Positions 41,800 through 50,600 of a stretch of DNA of 64,000 nt are shown here, one piece after another (positions within the stretch are counted from its first letter, which is position 1; every line of letters starts with the position of its first letter). This stretch comes from Ruegeria_C sp041537925 (GTDB lineage: Bacteria > Pseudomonadota > Alphaproteobacteria > Rhodobacterales > Rhodobacteraceae): assembly GCF_041537925.1 (NCBI RefSeq), contig NZ_JBGOSH010000015.1, positions 1-64,000 of the forward strand, written 5' to 3'. The translations under genes were made by a program, and so were the position numbers. The notes under the pieces were generated by a model. That model made no database searches and was not told the DNA's origin. It saw only the letters and a list, made by a program, of their open reading frames with translations.

Positions 41800-42740
41800 T
41801 TAGAGCCACTTTTGCGCATCTCACTCGGTGATTGACCGAACTCGCTGCCAAAGGCACGCGTCATCGCGCTGGCATTCTCATAACCTGCGCGAACGGCGAT
41901 CTCGGACACCGGCAGATCGGTTTCGCTGACCAGTTTGCGCGCCAAGTTCATCCGCATCCGTCGATAGACCTGCGCTGGCCCCGCCCCAAGTTCGGCCTTC
42001 ATGCGCGCCTCTAGCGCTTTCTGCGCCAGTCGCGCTGCGCGGGCGATGGAAGGGATCGACAATGGTTGTTCCAGATTGGCCTGCATCGCGGCCAGCGCCC
42101 GGTTGACCGGCGCACTGGTGCCGCTGCCTGCATGGGATCGCGCGGAGTCGCGCGTCATGAACAGTTGCGCCACCTCCAGCGCCAGCGCCTGGCCTTGGTC
42201 ACGCCCGATCAGGTGCATGACTAGATCGAAGGCCGCCATCGCGCCAGAACAGGTGATGCGGTTGCCATCAATCACAAACCGCTCGCGCAGCACCTCGGTT
42301 TCCGGAAACCGCTCGGCAAAACCGGTCAGCTCTTCCCAGTGAATGGTGGCCTTGCAATTGGTCAGCAGGCCCGACTCGGCCAACAGCCAACTGCCCGTGT
42401 CCAGACCGGCCAGCGTCGAAAACCGGCCTGCCGCGCTGCGCAGGGCAGCACCGATGGGCCAGTTCAGGTAGTTCCGAAATCCATAAGATGGCATCACCAT
42501 CAGCATATCGCCGCCCTCATGGCTCAACCGCGCATGTGGCGCGACGCGCAGCCCGCTAGACGAGGTTACCGGTCCGGCATCCAGCGACAGGAACCGCCAA
42601 TCATAGAGTTGCTTGCCCGACAACATATTCGCCGCGCGCAGCGGCTCGATACTGTTTGCCAGGCAATGGTTTGAGAACCCGTCAAACAGCAGAACACCAA
42701 AATATTGACATCGCGTCGATGTTTTTTGCCATACCTGCAT
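41796..42740 (-). CDS. GlxA-type regulator (DJ-1/GATase1-like sensor plus AraC helix-turn-helix)
   Basis: 314 residues. The first 170 residues form a DJ-1/PfpI-like domain (VLLFDGFSNHC at the N-terminus, LAESGLLTNCKATIHW around residue 115). The last 100 residues carry two AraC helix-turn-helices (SIPSIARAARLAQKALEARM and VSEIAVRAGYENASAMTRAF). Regulators of this layout include CdhR and GbdR, which control carnitine and betaine catabolism. It is divergent from the acyl-CoA dehydrogenase gene, so that operon is its probable target. Confidence 0.9.
   Translation of the reverse strand: MQVWQKTSTRCQYFGVLLFDGFSNHCLANSIEPLRAANMLSGKQLYDWRFLSLDAGPVTSSSGLRVAPHARLSHEGGDMLMVMPSYGFRNYLNWPIGAALRSAAGRFSTLAGLDTGSWLLAESGLLTNCKATIHWEELTGFAERFPETEVLRERFVIDGNRITCSGAMAAFDLVMHLIGRDQGQALALEVAQLFMTRDSARSHAGSGTSAPVNRALAAMQANLEQPLSIPSIARAARLAQKALEARMKAELGAGPAQVYRRMRMNLARKLVSETDLPVSEIAVRAGYENASAMTRAFGSEFGQSPSEMRKSGSN
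42708..42722. promoter_or_regulatory. Inverted repeat overlapping a -35 box, GlxA / acyl-CoA dehydrogenase region
   Basis: ACATCG-CGT-CGATGT is a perfect 6-bp inverted repeat located in codons 7-11 of the GlxA-type gene. A TTGACA hexamer (42705-42710, plus strand) overlaps its left arm and could be the -35 of the acyl-CoA dehydrogenase operon, although no good -10 follows. Tentative. Confidence 0.35.
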
Positions 42741-42815
42741 GACAAACGTCTAACGCTGCACGACGCCGACAGCAATACACGCAACCATCCTCTAAACGGA
42801 ATTTCGGAGCGTACG

Positions 42816-43976
42816 ATGCAGTTTGGCCTGAGTGATGAGCAAGAGATGATCGTCTCGACAGTCCGCAGCTTTGTGGAAAACGAGATCTATCCGCATGAGG
42901 CCGAGGTCGAACGCACCGGGCAGGTGCCGCAGGCACTGGGCGAAGCGATCAAGCAGAAAGTCCTCGATCTGGGCTTTTACGCCTGCAACTTTCCAGAAGA
43001 AGTCGGCGGCGCAGGGCTGAGCCATCTGGATTTCACGCTGGTGGAACGTGAACTGGGGCGCGGGTCGATGGCGCTGACGCATTTCTTTGGCCGCCCGCAG
43101 AACATCCTGATGGCCTGTAACGACGAACAGCGCGAACGCTATCTGCTGCCTGCCGTACGGGGCGAGCGGATGGACGCGCTGGCCATGACCGAACCCGATG
43201 CGGGATCGGATGTGCGTGGCATGAAATGTCAGGCGCAGCGCGATGGTGGCGATTGGGTGATTAATGGCTCGAAGCACTTCATCTCGGGCGCGGAACACGC
43301 CGATTTCTTTATCGTGTTCATCGCCACCGGGGTGGACGAGACCCCCAAGGGCCCGAAAAAGCGCATCACTACCTTTCTGGTGGATCGCGGCACGCCGGGC
43401 TTTGAAGTGCGCGAGGGGTATAACTCGGTCAGCCATAAGGGCTACAAGAACTACATCCTCTATTTCGACAATTGCCGAATGCCGGATGCGCAGGTGTTGG
43501 GCGAGGTCGATGGTGGCTTTGCGGTGATGAATGAGTGGCTCTACGCAACGCGATTGACGGTTGCGGCCTTCAGCGTCGGCCGCGCGCGCCGGTGCTTCGA
43601 TTATGCATTGAACTACGCCGCCGAGCGCAGGCAATTCGGCCAACCCATCGGCAAGTTTCAAGGCGTGAGCTTCCAGATTGCCGACATGATCACCGAAATC
43701 GACGCTGCGGATTGGCTGACCCTTGCGGCTGCCTGGCGGCTGGATCAGGACCTGCCCTCGAACCGAGAGATCGCCTCGGCCAAACTTTACGCGTCTGAGG
43801 CGTTGGCACGGGTGACCGACACCACCCTGCAGATATTTGGGGGTATGGGGCTGATGGATGACTTCCCGATCGAAAGGTTCTGGCGCGACGCGCGGGTCGA
43901 GCGGATTTGGGACGGCACCTCGGAAATCCAACGTCACATCATCAGCCGCGATCTGCTGCGGCCCCTGGGGGCATAA
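42816..43976 (+). CDS. Acyl-CoA dehydrogenase (CaiA / gamma-butyrobetainyl-CoA dehydrogenase-like)
   Basis: 386 residues, FAD-dependent acyl-CoA dehydrogenase. Signatures are ALAMTEPDAGSDVRG (about 124-138) and QIFGGMGLMDDFPIERFW with RIWDGTSEIQ near the C-terminus. The start at 42816 is preceded by CGGAG. It oxidises an acyl-CoA at the alpha-beta bond. Together with the CaiD-like hydratase downstream, the likely substrate is a trimethylammonium-butyryl-CoA such as gamma-butyrobetainyl-CoA, which is inference. First gene of a four-gene operon. Confidence 0.88.
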   Translation: MQFGLSDEQEMIVSTVRSFVENEIYPHEAEVERTGQVPQALGEAIKQKVLDLGFYACNFPEEVGGAGLSHLDFTLVERELGRGSMALTHFFGRPQNILMACNDEQRERYLLPAVRGERMDALAMTEPDAGSDVRGMKCQAQRDGGDWVINGSKHFISGAEHADFFIVFIATGVDETPKGPKKRITTFLVDRGTPGFEVREGYNSVSHKGYKNYILYFDNCRMPDAQVLGEVDGGFAVMNEWLYATRLTVAAFSVGRARRCFDYALNYAAERRQFGQPIGKFQGVSFQIADMITEIDAADWLTLAAAWRLDQDLPSNREIASAKLYASEALARVTDTTLQIFGGMGLMDDFPIERFWRDARVERIWDGTSEIQRHIISRDLLRPLGA

Positions 43977-43979
43977 GAG

Positions 43980-44261
43980 ATGGGGAAACCAAACATCCGC
44001 ATCACCTATTGCACCGGATGCAACTGGATGCTGCGCGCGTCCTGGATGGCGCAGGAACTGTTGTCGACCTTCGGTGATGACATAGGATCGGTCACGCTGA
44101 TCCCCGACGCCTCGGGCGGTGTGTTCGAGATCAATGTCGATGACCGCCTGCTATGGGAGCGCAAGCGTGATGGCGGCTTCCCGGATGCGCGCGAGCTGAA
44201 ATCTCGCCTGCGCGACAAGATCGCGCCGGAGCGCGATCTGGGCCACCTCGACCGGAATTAG
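43980..44261 (+). CDS. SelT/SelW/SelH-like Rdx-family protein
   Basis: 93 residues, thioredoxin-like. The redox motif is YCTGCNW (CxxC at residues 10-13), with Cys in place of the selenocysteine found in eukaryotic members. The glycine-proximal FPDARELKSRLRD ending is typical. These proteins are thought to take part in thiol redox reactions; the electron partner here is unknown. Three bases separate it from the acyl-CoA dehydrogenase gene, so it belongs to the operon. Confidence 0.85.
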   Translation: MGKPNIRITYCTGCNWMLRASWMAQELLSTFGDDIGSVTLIPDASGGVFEINVDDRLLWERKRDGGFPDARELKSRLRDKIAPERDLGHLDRN

Positions 44262-44269
44262 GGGCGAAG

Positions 44270-46300
44270 ATGGCGCGCGAGTTGTCCCGTTTGCTCAACC
44301 CGTCCTCGATTGCGGTGATCGGCGGCGGCGCGTGGTGCGCGTCGATCATCGAAGCCGCCCGCCGGATCGGGTTCGAGGGCGAAATCTTTCCCGTGCATCC
44401 CTCGGGCAAAGAGATTGCTGGCCTGCCCTCCTACTGCCGGATCGAAGACTATCACGGCCCAATTGATGCGGCATTTGTCGGGGTCAATCGCCACGCGACG
44501 ATCGACATCGTGCGGGCGCTCAACACGCGCGGTGCGGGGGGCGCGATCTGCTTCGCTTCGGGCTTTACCGAAGCGGTGGCCGAGGATCAGTCGGGGTCCG
44601 ATCTACAATCCGCGCTGGTCGCGGCAGCGGGGGGCATGCCGATCCTCGGACCGAACTGCTATGGCTTCGTCAACGCACTGGACAGGGTGGCGATCTGGCC
44701 CGACCAACACGGGATGCAGCCGGTGGAGCGGGGCGTTGCGATCCTGACCCAAAGTTCGAACATGGCCATCAACCTGAGTATGCAGAAACGCGGGTTGCCG
44801 TTGGCTTATATGGTCACGGCTGGCAATCAGGCGCAGACCGGATTGGCCGAGATGGCTACGGCTTTGTTGGAAGACGACCGTGTAACTGCGGTGGGCCTGC
44901 ATATCGAAGGCTTCGGCGATCTGCGAGCCTTCGAGGCGATGGCTGCACGCGCGAGCGGACTTGGCAAACCTATCGTGGCGCTCAAAGTCGGCAAATCGGC
45001 GCAGGCCCGTGCAGCGACCGTGTCCCATACCGCCTCGCTGGCGGGCGGTGATGCGGGGGCAGAAGCGTTTTTGGCGCGGCTCGGTATCCCGCGGCTGAAC
45101 AGTCTGCCCGAGTTTCTGGAAACGTTGAAACTGCTGCATGTAACGGGCTGGCTGTCCGCCAACACCCTTGCGACCATCAGTTGCTCGGGGGGCGAGGCGA
45201 GCCTTGCCGCTGACAGTGCACTGACCCGCGATCTGATATTTCCGCCGCTCAATGATCGCCAGCGCAGCGATCTGCGGGCCGCACTGGGGCCAATGGTGGC
45301 GCTGGCCAACCCGCTGGATTATCACACCTATGTCTGGCGCGACGTGCCAGCGATGACAGCCGCCTTTGCCGCGATGCTGGACCCAGGTCTGGCGATGACA
45401 TTACTGGTCGTGGATTTTCCCCGCGATGACCGCTGTTCTGCCCGGGATTGGGATTGCGCCATCGACGCTGTGATCGGCGCGCAGGATCGAACCGGTCTGC
45501 CGATTTCTATGGTGGCGACCTTGCCCGAACTGATGCCCGAGGAGGTTGCCGAACGCCTGAGGGCGCATGGAATTGTCGCGTTTCACGGGTTGGACGAGGC
45601 GCTCGCCGCGCTCGAAGCCGCCAGTCGAACGCGCCCGACAAGGCCTGCGCCTATCCTGCTGCCCGGTCCGGCGCGGGACGTGGTTCTGATCCCCGAAGCC
45701 GAAGCCAAGCATCGGCTGGCACAGCACGGGTTGCGCGTGCCGGGATCAGAGCGCTGCGATAGTGCAGCCACTACAGTGCTGGCCGCGGAGCGCATTGGCT
45801 TTCCGGTAGTCCTGAAGGGTGAAGGCGTGGCGCATAAGACCGAAGCGGGCGCCGTGGCATTGAACCTAGGAACCTCCGATGCGGTCGCGGAAGCCGCAGC
45901 CCAAATGCCCGCCACGCGCTTTCTGGTCGAGGAAATGATCAACGGAGGCGTCGCCGAACTGCTGGTCGGTGTGCTGCGCGACCCGGCGCATGGCTTTGTC
46001 CTGACGCTGGCGGCGGGCGGAGTGCTGACCGAGCTGCTGCAGGACAGCGTGACACTGCTTCTGCCTGCAAGTGACGACATGATTGTGAAAGCGCTGGACA
46101 GTTTGCGCATCGGTCAGGTGATCGCGGGCTATCGCGGACAGGCGGGCGCTGATAAACAGGCTCTGATAAAGGCTATTCACGTGATTTGTGAATACGTTCA
46201 GCGCCATCAGAATGATCTGGAAGAAATTGAGGTCAATCCGTTGATCTGCACGCCGGTTGATGCGGTGGCAGCGGATATATTGCTGCGGCAAAAGGAGTGA
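44270..46300 (+). CDS. NDP-forming acyl-CoA synthetase (fused alpha and beta domains)
   Basis: 676 residues. Domains in order: CoA-binding (about 1-130), succinyl-CoA ligase-like (about 140-300), further ligase linker, then an ATP-grasp domain (about 455-676). The phosphorylated histidine is probably in TVSHTASLAGG (about 245), the family's SHTG/ASLAG motif. It activates a carboxylic acid with ATP to acyl-CoA, ADP and phosphate, cheaper than AMP-forming ligases. In this operon it should supply the CoA ester used by the dehydrogenase and CaiD-like hydratase. Substrate inferred. Confidence 0.9.
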   Translation: MARELSRLLNPSSIAVIGGGAWCASIIEAARRIGFEGEIFPVHPSGKEIAGLPSYCRIEDYHGPIDAAFVGVNRHATIDIVRALNTRGAGGAICFASGFTEAVAEDQSGSDLQSALVAAAGGMPILGPNCYGFVNALDRVAIWPDQHGMQPVERGVAILTQSSNMAINLSMQKRGLPLAYMVTAGNQAQTGLAEMATALLEDDRVTAVGLHIEGFGDLRAFEAMAARASGLGKPIVALKVGKSAQARAATVSHTASLAGGDAGAEAFLARLGIPRLNSLPEFLETLKLLHVTGWLSANTLATISCSGGEASLAADSALTRDLIFPPLNDRQRSDLRAALGPMVALANPLDYHTYVWRDVPAMTAAFAAMLDPGLAMTLLVVDFPRDDRCSARDWDCAIDAVIGAQDRTGLPISMVATLPELMPEEVAERLRAHGIVAFHGLDEALAALEAASRTRPTRPAPILLPGPARDVVLIPEAEAKHRLAQHGLRVPGSERCDSAATTVLAAERIGFPVVLKGEGVAHKTEAGAVALNLGTSDAVAEAAAQMPATRFLVEEMINGGVAELLVGVLRDPAHGFVLTLAAGGVLTELLQDSVTLLLPASDDMIVKALDSLRIGQVIAGYRGQAGADKQALIKAIHVICEYVQRHQNDLEEIEVNPLICTPVDAVAADILLRQKE

Positions 46301-46303
46301 AAG

Positions 46304-47089
46304 ATGACTGACGCACCCGTCAAAACACAGCGCGATGGCCCCATTCTTGAGGTTACGCTTGACCGCCCCAAGGCTAATGCGATCGACCTTGCGACCAGTC
46401 GGATCATGGGCGAGGTGTTTCGCGATTTCCGCGACGATTCGGAACTGCGGGTCGCCATCCTGACCGGCGGTGGTGACAAGTTCTTCTGCCCCGGTTGGGA
46501 CCTGAAGGCGGCAGCCGATGGCGATGCGGTGGATGGAGATTACGGCGTCGGCGGCTTTGGCGGGTTGCAGGAACTGCGCGAAATGAACAAGCCGGTGATC
46601 GCTGCGGTGAACGGCATTGCATGTGGCGGCGGGCTGGAACTGGCACTGAGCGCCGACATGATACTGGCGGCAGATCACGCGAGTTTTGCCTTGCCGGAAA
46701 TTCGGTCCGGCACCGTCGCGGATGCGGCCAGCGTGAAACTGCCCAAGCGTATTCCCTATCACATCGCGATGGAGCTGCTGCTGACCGGGCGCTGGTTCGA
46801 CGCGGAAGAGGCGCATCGCTGGGGGTTGGTGAATGAAATCGTTCCCGCCGATCAGCTGATGGACCGGGCCCGCGAATTGGCGCAACTACTCGCCAGTGGC
46901 CCACCGTTGGTTTATGCCGCGATCAAGGAGATCGTGCGAGACGCAGAGGACGCGAAGTTTCAGGACGCCATGAACCGGATCACACAGCGCCAGCTACACA
47001 GCGTCGATACGCTTTATGCCTCCGAAGATCAGTTGGAAGGAGCCCGCGCCTTTGCCGAGAAACGCGATCCGGTCTGGAAAGGGCGTTAG
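46304..47089 (+). CDS. caiD: CaiD-like enoyl-CoA hydratase (crotonobetainyl-CoA hydratase type)
   Basis: 261 residues of the crotonase family. It is strikingly similar to E. coli CaiD: ILEVTLDRPKANAID near the N-terminus, GWDLKAAADG, and the identical C-terminal AFAEKRDPVWKGR. Oxyanion-hole residues lie in CPGWDLKAA and CGGGLELAL; the catalytic glutamate positions fall in the next helix. It hydrates crotonobetainyl-CoA to L-carnitinyl-CoA in the known family. Four-base gap after the ligase gene; its stop overlaps the convergent methyltransferase stop. Confidence 0.85.
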   Translation: MTDAPVKTQRDGPILEVTLDRPKANAIDLATSRIMGEVFRDFRDDSELRVAILTGGGDKFFCPGWDLKAAADGDAVDGDYGVGGFGGLQELREMNKPVIAAVNGIACGGGLELALSADMILAADHASFALPEIRSGTVADAASVKLPKRIPYHIAMELLLTGRWFDAEEAHRWGLVNEIVPADQLMDRARELAQLLASGPPLVYAAIKEIVRDAEDAKFQDAMNRITQRQLHSVDTLYASEDQLEGARAFAEKRDPVWKGR

Positions 47090-47721
47090 GCTTTTTCGAA
47101 CAGCGCGATGAACGCGGTGTCGTCCTTGTTCTCGCCGGTGGCCAGATCGCCGAATATCCGAACCTCGACAAGCGATGGTTGCCCGATCCGTGCGACTTGC
47201 TCCAGCGCGTCCAGCTTTGTGGAAAACCCTTTGGCAGCGAAGTGCCTGGCGTTGATCGACAGGGCAAACTGTGCCCCGGGTCGCGCAATGCGCAGCAGTT
47301 CGTCCAGGGCCTCGGGCCCCACATGCCCATGGGTGAAAGTGCCAGATGAGACGATGCCGGAATAGCTGTTGCGCGAAACCGGCACCCCTTCGTTCAGATC
47401 GGCCTCGATGGCGTCGCGATAGACATCCTTGCGCATTGCGCGGTTCAACATCTCGGTGCTGATATCGGTGGCGTCGATCGGCCCGACGCCCATATCGGCC
47501 AGCACCGCACCGCACAGCCCCGTCCCCGCGCCGACATCCAGAACCGGCCCCTGGCCACCGGCAAGGCCAAAAGCGCGGGCGGTGTGGATATGCAGCTGAT
47601 AATCCTCGTTAAGAGCGAACATCCGGTCATAGTCGTCGGCCCATTCCGCATAGAGTCGCCGCGAGTCGTCGGACGTTTTCAAACTATATGCGATGCGCAG
47701 GTCGGGTGGTTTTGGGGTCAT
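47086..47721 (-). CDS. SAM-dependent methyltransferase
   Basis: 211 residues, class I fold. Motif I is VLDVGAGTGLCGAVL (about 72-86), followed by IDATDIS, the acidic residue of motif II, and SSGTFTHGHVG (about 130). The start at 47721 is the first Met after which the sequence is family-like. Substrate not recognisable. Possibly related to WilliamsBeuren-type methyltransferase WBSCR27. It lies convergent to caiD and divergent from the epimerase-like gene, so it is a single-gene unit. Confidence 0.85.
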   Translation of the reverse strand: MTPKPPDLRIAYSLKTSDDSRRLYAEWADDYDRMFALNEDYQLHIHTARAFGLAGGQGPVLDVGAGTGLCGAVLADMGVGPIDATDISTEMLNRAMRKDVYRDAIEADLNEGVPVSRNSYSGIVSSGTFTHGHVGPEALDELLRIARPGAQFALSINARHFAAKGFSTKLDALEQVARIGQPSLVEVRIFGDLATGENKDDTAFIALFEKA

Positions 47722-47808
47722 ACTCAATTGAAAAGCCCTTGAGGGATTCGAATCAAGAAAAGATGACAAATACTTGCATCCCGCCCGCCCGCGGATCATC
47801 AAGGGCGC

Positions 47809-48657
47809 ATGGCAGGAACTTTGTTATCTTTCGGGCATGGGTACACGGCGCAGGCGCTGGCGCGGGACCTGTTGCCTCAGGGTTGGGCCGTGACCGGTAC
47901 AACCCGGTCTCAGGGCGCGCTGGGTGCTATAGCCGGGCAGGGCACTACGCCGCTGCTCTGGCCCGGTGCAGAGCCGGATTTTGCGGGCGTTACCCATTTG
48001 TTGATCTCGGTGGCACCAAATACCGACGGTGACCCGGTGTTGAACGCTTTGGCGAAGGAAATCGCCGCGCGCGCCGGGCAATTCGAATGGGTTGGGTACC
48101 TGTCCACAACGGCTGTTTATGGCGACCATGGCGGCAACTGGGTGGACGAGGCCACGCCGCCCGCCCCCACCGCCGAAAGAGGCCGGTGGCGACTGGCCGC
48201 CGAACGCCACTGGGCTGCTATTCCGGGCCTACCGCTGCATATCTTCCGGTTGGCGGGCATCTACGGGCCGGGGCGCGGACCGTTTTCCAAGCTGCGCCGG
48301 GGCGGGTTGCGGCGGATTGTCAAGCCGGGGCAGGTGTTCTCGCGCATCCACGTGGACGATATTTCGAAGGTGCTGCAGGCCTCGATTGCGAGACCCGATC
48401 CGGGCGCGGTTTACAACGTTTGCGACGATGAACCGGTGCCACCGCAAGACGTAATCGCCTATGCGGCCGAGCTTCAGGGCCTGCCTCTTCCCCCTGCTGT
48501 GTCCTTTGACGAAGCCGAGCTGACCCCCATGGCGCGCAGTTTCTATTCCGAGAACAAGAGGGTGCGGAATGACCGGATCAAGGATGAGTTAGGCGTCAAA
48601 TTGACGTACCCGGATTACCGGGTGGGGCTGCAGGCTCTGGCCGACGGAGGTTTCTAG
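47809..48657 (+). CDS. NAD-dependent epimerase/dehydratase-family protein (YeeZ-like)
   Basis: 282 residues, extended-SDR type. The nucleotide-binding motif is SFGHGYTAQAL (about 7-17), a variant of the GxGxxG loop. YLSTTAVYGDHGG (about 98-110) holds the Ser-Tyr pair of the active site, and RLAGIYGPGRGP follows. The YeeZ type is often annotated as an NAD-dependent epimerase with unknown substrate. Convergent on dxs, with overlapping stops. Confidence 0.82.
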   Translation: MAGTLLSFGHGYTAQALARDLLPQGWAVTGTTRSQGALGAIAGQGTTPLLWPGAEPDFAGVTHLLISVAPNTDGDPVLNALAKEIAARAGQFEWVGYLSTTAVYGDHGGNWVDEATPPAPTAERGRWRLAAERHWAAIPGLPLHIFRLAGIYGPGRGPFSKLRRGGLRRIVKPGQVFSRIHVDDISKVLQASIARPDPGAVYNVCDDEPVPPQDVIAYAAELQGLPLPPAVSFDEAELTPMARSFYSENKRVRNDRIKDELGVKLTYPDYRVGLQALADGGF

Positions 48658-50582
48658 GCCCGCTGCTCGCCGATTGTGGCAACGCCCAGAACCTCCAGAA
48701 CTTTGGCCTCAATCTGTTCGGCATTCATGGCGGCTGTGCTGTACATATCCGCCGGACTGGACTGGTCGATAAAGATATCGGGCAGCACCATCGAGCGGTA
48801 TTTGAGGCCGCTGTCAAAGACCGCCTCCTCGGCCAGCAGCTGCGCTACGTGACTGCCGAACCCGCCCACGGCGCCCTCTTCGATGGTGATCAGTGCCTCG
48901 TAACCTGCGGCGAGGTCCAGGATCAGGTCGCGGTCCAGAGGTTTGGCGAAACGGGCATCGGCAATCGTAGGCCGGATGCCGCGCGCCTCCAGCGCTTCGG
49001 CGGCTTTCTGAACCTCGGACAGGCGGGTGCCGAAGGACAGCAGCGCCACGCGCGATCCGGTCTGGATCATCCGGCCCTTGCCGATCTCAAGCACTTCGCC
49101 GCGTTCAGGCAGGTCGACGCCGACCCCCTCGCCGCGCGGGTAGCGGAACGCAATCGGGCCGTCGTCATGGGCGGCGGCGGTGGCGACCATATGCATCAGC
49201 TCGGCTTCGTCGGCGGCGGCCATGACCACCATGCCGGGAAGATTGGCCATATAGGCGATGTCGAAACTGCCCGCGTGGGTGGCGCCATCGGCCCCCACCA
49301 GCCCGGCACGGTCAATGGCGAAACGTACCGGCAGACGCTGAATGGACACGTCATGCACGACCTGATCGTAACCACGCTGCAGGAAGGTCGAGTACATTGC
49401 GCAGAACGGCTTCATCCCGCCCGCCGCCAGCGCGGCGGAGAAGGTCACGCCATGCTGTTCGGCGATGCCCACATCGAAACAGCGCGACGGAAAACGCTCG
49501 GCAAAGAGGTTCAGCCCGGTGCCATCGGGCATCGCGGCGGTCACGGCAACGATCTTGTCATCGCGGCCGGCTTCCTCGACCAATGTCTTACCAAAGACCG
49601 AGGTGTAGCTGGGCGCGTTCGAGGGCGATTTTTTCTGCTCGCCTGTCACCATATCGAATTTTGCGGTGGCATGGCCCTTGTCTCGTGCGGTCTCGGCAGG
49701 GGCGTATCCCTTGCCCTTCTTGGTCAGCGCATGGATCAGGATCGGCCCGGTGGCGCGTGCCTTGACCGTGCGCAGCACTGGCAGCAACTGATCCATGTCG
49801 TGCCCGTCAATCGGGCCTATGTAAGAAAAGCCCAGTTCCTCGAACATGGTGCCGCCCATGGCCATACCTTTTAGCATGTCCTTGGCGCGTTTCGCCCCCT
49901 CGCGGAAGGGCTCAGGCAACAGCGACACCGCGCCTTTGGCGGCCGCCTTCAGATCCTGAAACGGTTCCTCGGCATAGAGTCGCGAAAGGTAACTGGACAG
50001 GGCACCGACTGGCGGCGCGATACTCATTTCATTGTCGTTCAGGATGACGATCAGACGCTTTTTCAGATGGCCCGCATTGTTCATCGCCTCGAACGCCATG
50101 CCTGCCGACATCGATCCGTCGCCAATGACGGCGATGGCGTCACCCAGCCCTTCGGGTGTCACCCCGCCCAAGTCGCGGGCCACGGCAAACCCCAGCGCGG
50201 CGCTGATCGAAGTCGAGCTATGAGCCGCCCCGAATGGGTCATAGGGGCTTTCGCTGCGTTTGGTGAACCCGCTCAGTCCGTCCTTCATCCGTAGGGTACG
50301 GATGCGATCACGGCGCTCGGTCAGGATCTTGTGCGGATAACATTGGTGGCCCACATCCCAGACGATCTTGTCGCGGGGAGTGTCGAAAACCGCATGCAGC
50401 GCCACGGTCAGTTCCACCACACCCAGGCCTGCGCCCAGATGCCCGCCGGTCACCGAGACCGCCGAAATGGTTTCGGACCGCAGCTCGGACGCAAGCTGCG
50501 TGAGCTGCACATCGCTGAGCCGCATGAGATCCGCGGGGCGGTTCACAAGATCCAGCAGGGGCGTGTTCGGGCGGTCAGACAT
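48654..50582 (-). CDS. dxs: 1-Deoxy-D-xylulose-5-phosphate synthase
   Basis: 642 residues, normal for Dxs. It condenses pyruvate and glyceraldehyde 3-phosphate to DXP using thiamine diphosphate, the first step of the MEP pathway for isoprenoids. The thiamine-binding GDGSMSAGMAFEAMNNAG, the DVGHQCYPHKIL block, and the transketolase central region (IDRAGLVGADGATHAG) are clear. A GGAGGCGCC site precedes the ATG. Last gene of the deacetylase-xseB-ispA-dxs operon, 18 bp after ispA. Confidence 0.96.
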   Translation of the reverse strand: MSDRPNTPLLDLVNRPADLMRLSDVQLTQLASELRSETISAVSVTGGHLGAGLGVVELTVALHAVFDTPRDKIVWDVGHQCYPHKILTERRDRIRTLRMKDGLSGFTKRSESPYDPFGAAHSSTSISAALGFAVARDLGGVTPEGLGDAIAVIGDGSMSAGMAFEAMNNAGHLKKRLIVILNDNEMSIAPPVGALSSYLSRLYAEEPFQDLKAAAKGAVSLLPEPFREGAKRAKDMLKGMAMGGTMFEELGFSYIGPIDGHDMDQLLPVLRTVKARATGPILIHALTKKGKGYAPAETARDKGHATAKFDMVTGEQKKSPSNAPSYTSVFGKTLVEEAGRDDKIVAVTAAMPDGTGLNLFAERFPSRCFDVGIAEQHGVTFSAALAAGGMKPFCAMYSTFLQRGYDQVVHDVSIQRLPVRFAIDRAGLVGADGATHAGSFDIAYMANLPGMVVMAAADEAELMHMVATAAAHDDGPIAFRYPRGEGVGVDLPERGEVLEIGKGRMIQTGSRVALLSFGTRLSEVQKAAEALEARGIRPTIADARFAKPLDRDLILDLAAGYEALITIEEGAVGGFGSHVAQLLAEEAVFDSGLKYRSMVLPDIFIDQSSPADMYSTAAMNAEQIEAKVLEVLGVATIGEQRA

Positions 50583-50600
50583 GGCGCCTCCAAGCGCGTA

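Noticed and set aside
47735..47765. TTCGAATC segment resembling a tRNA T-loop
   Set aside because: Flanking bases do not pair, and no acceptor or anticodon arm is present.
48849..49874. Long plus-strand open frame opposite dxs
   Set aside because: Antisense shadow of a well-conserved gene.
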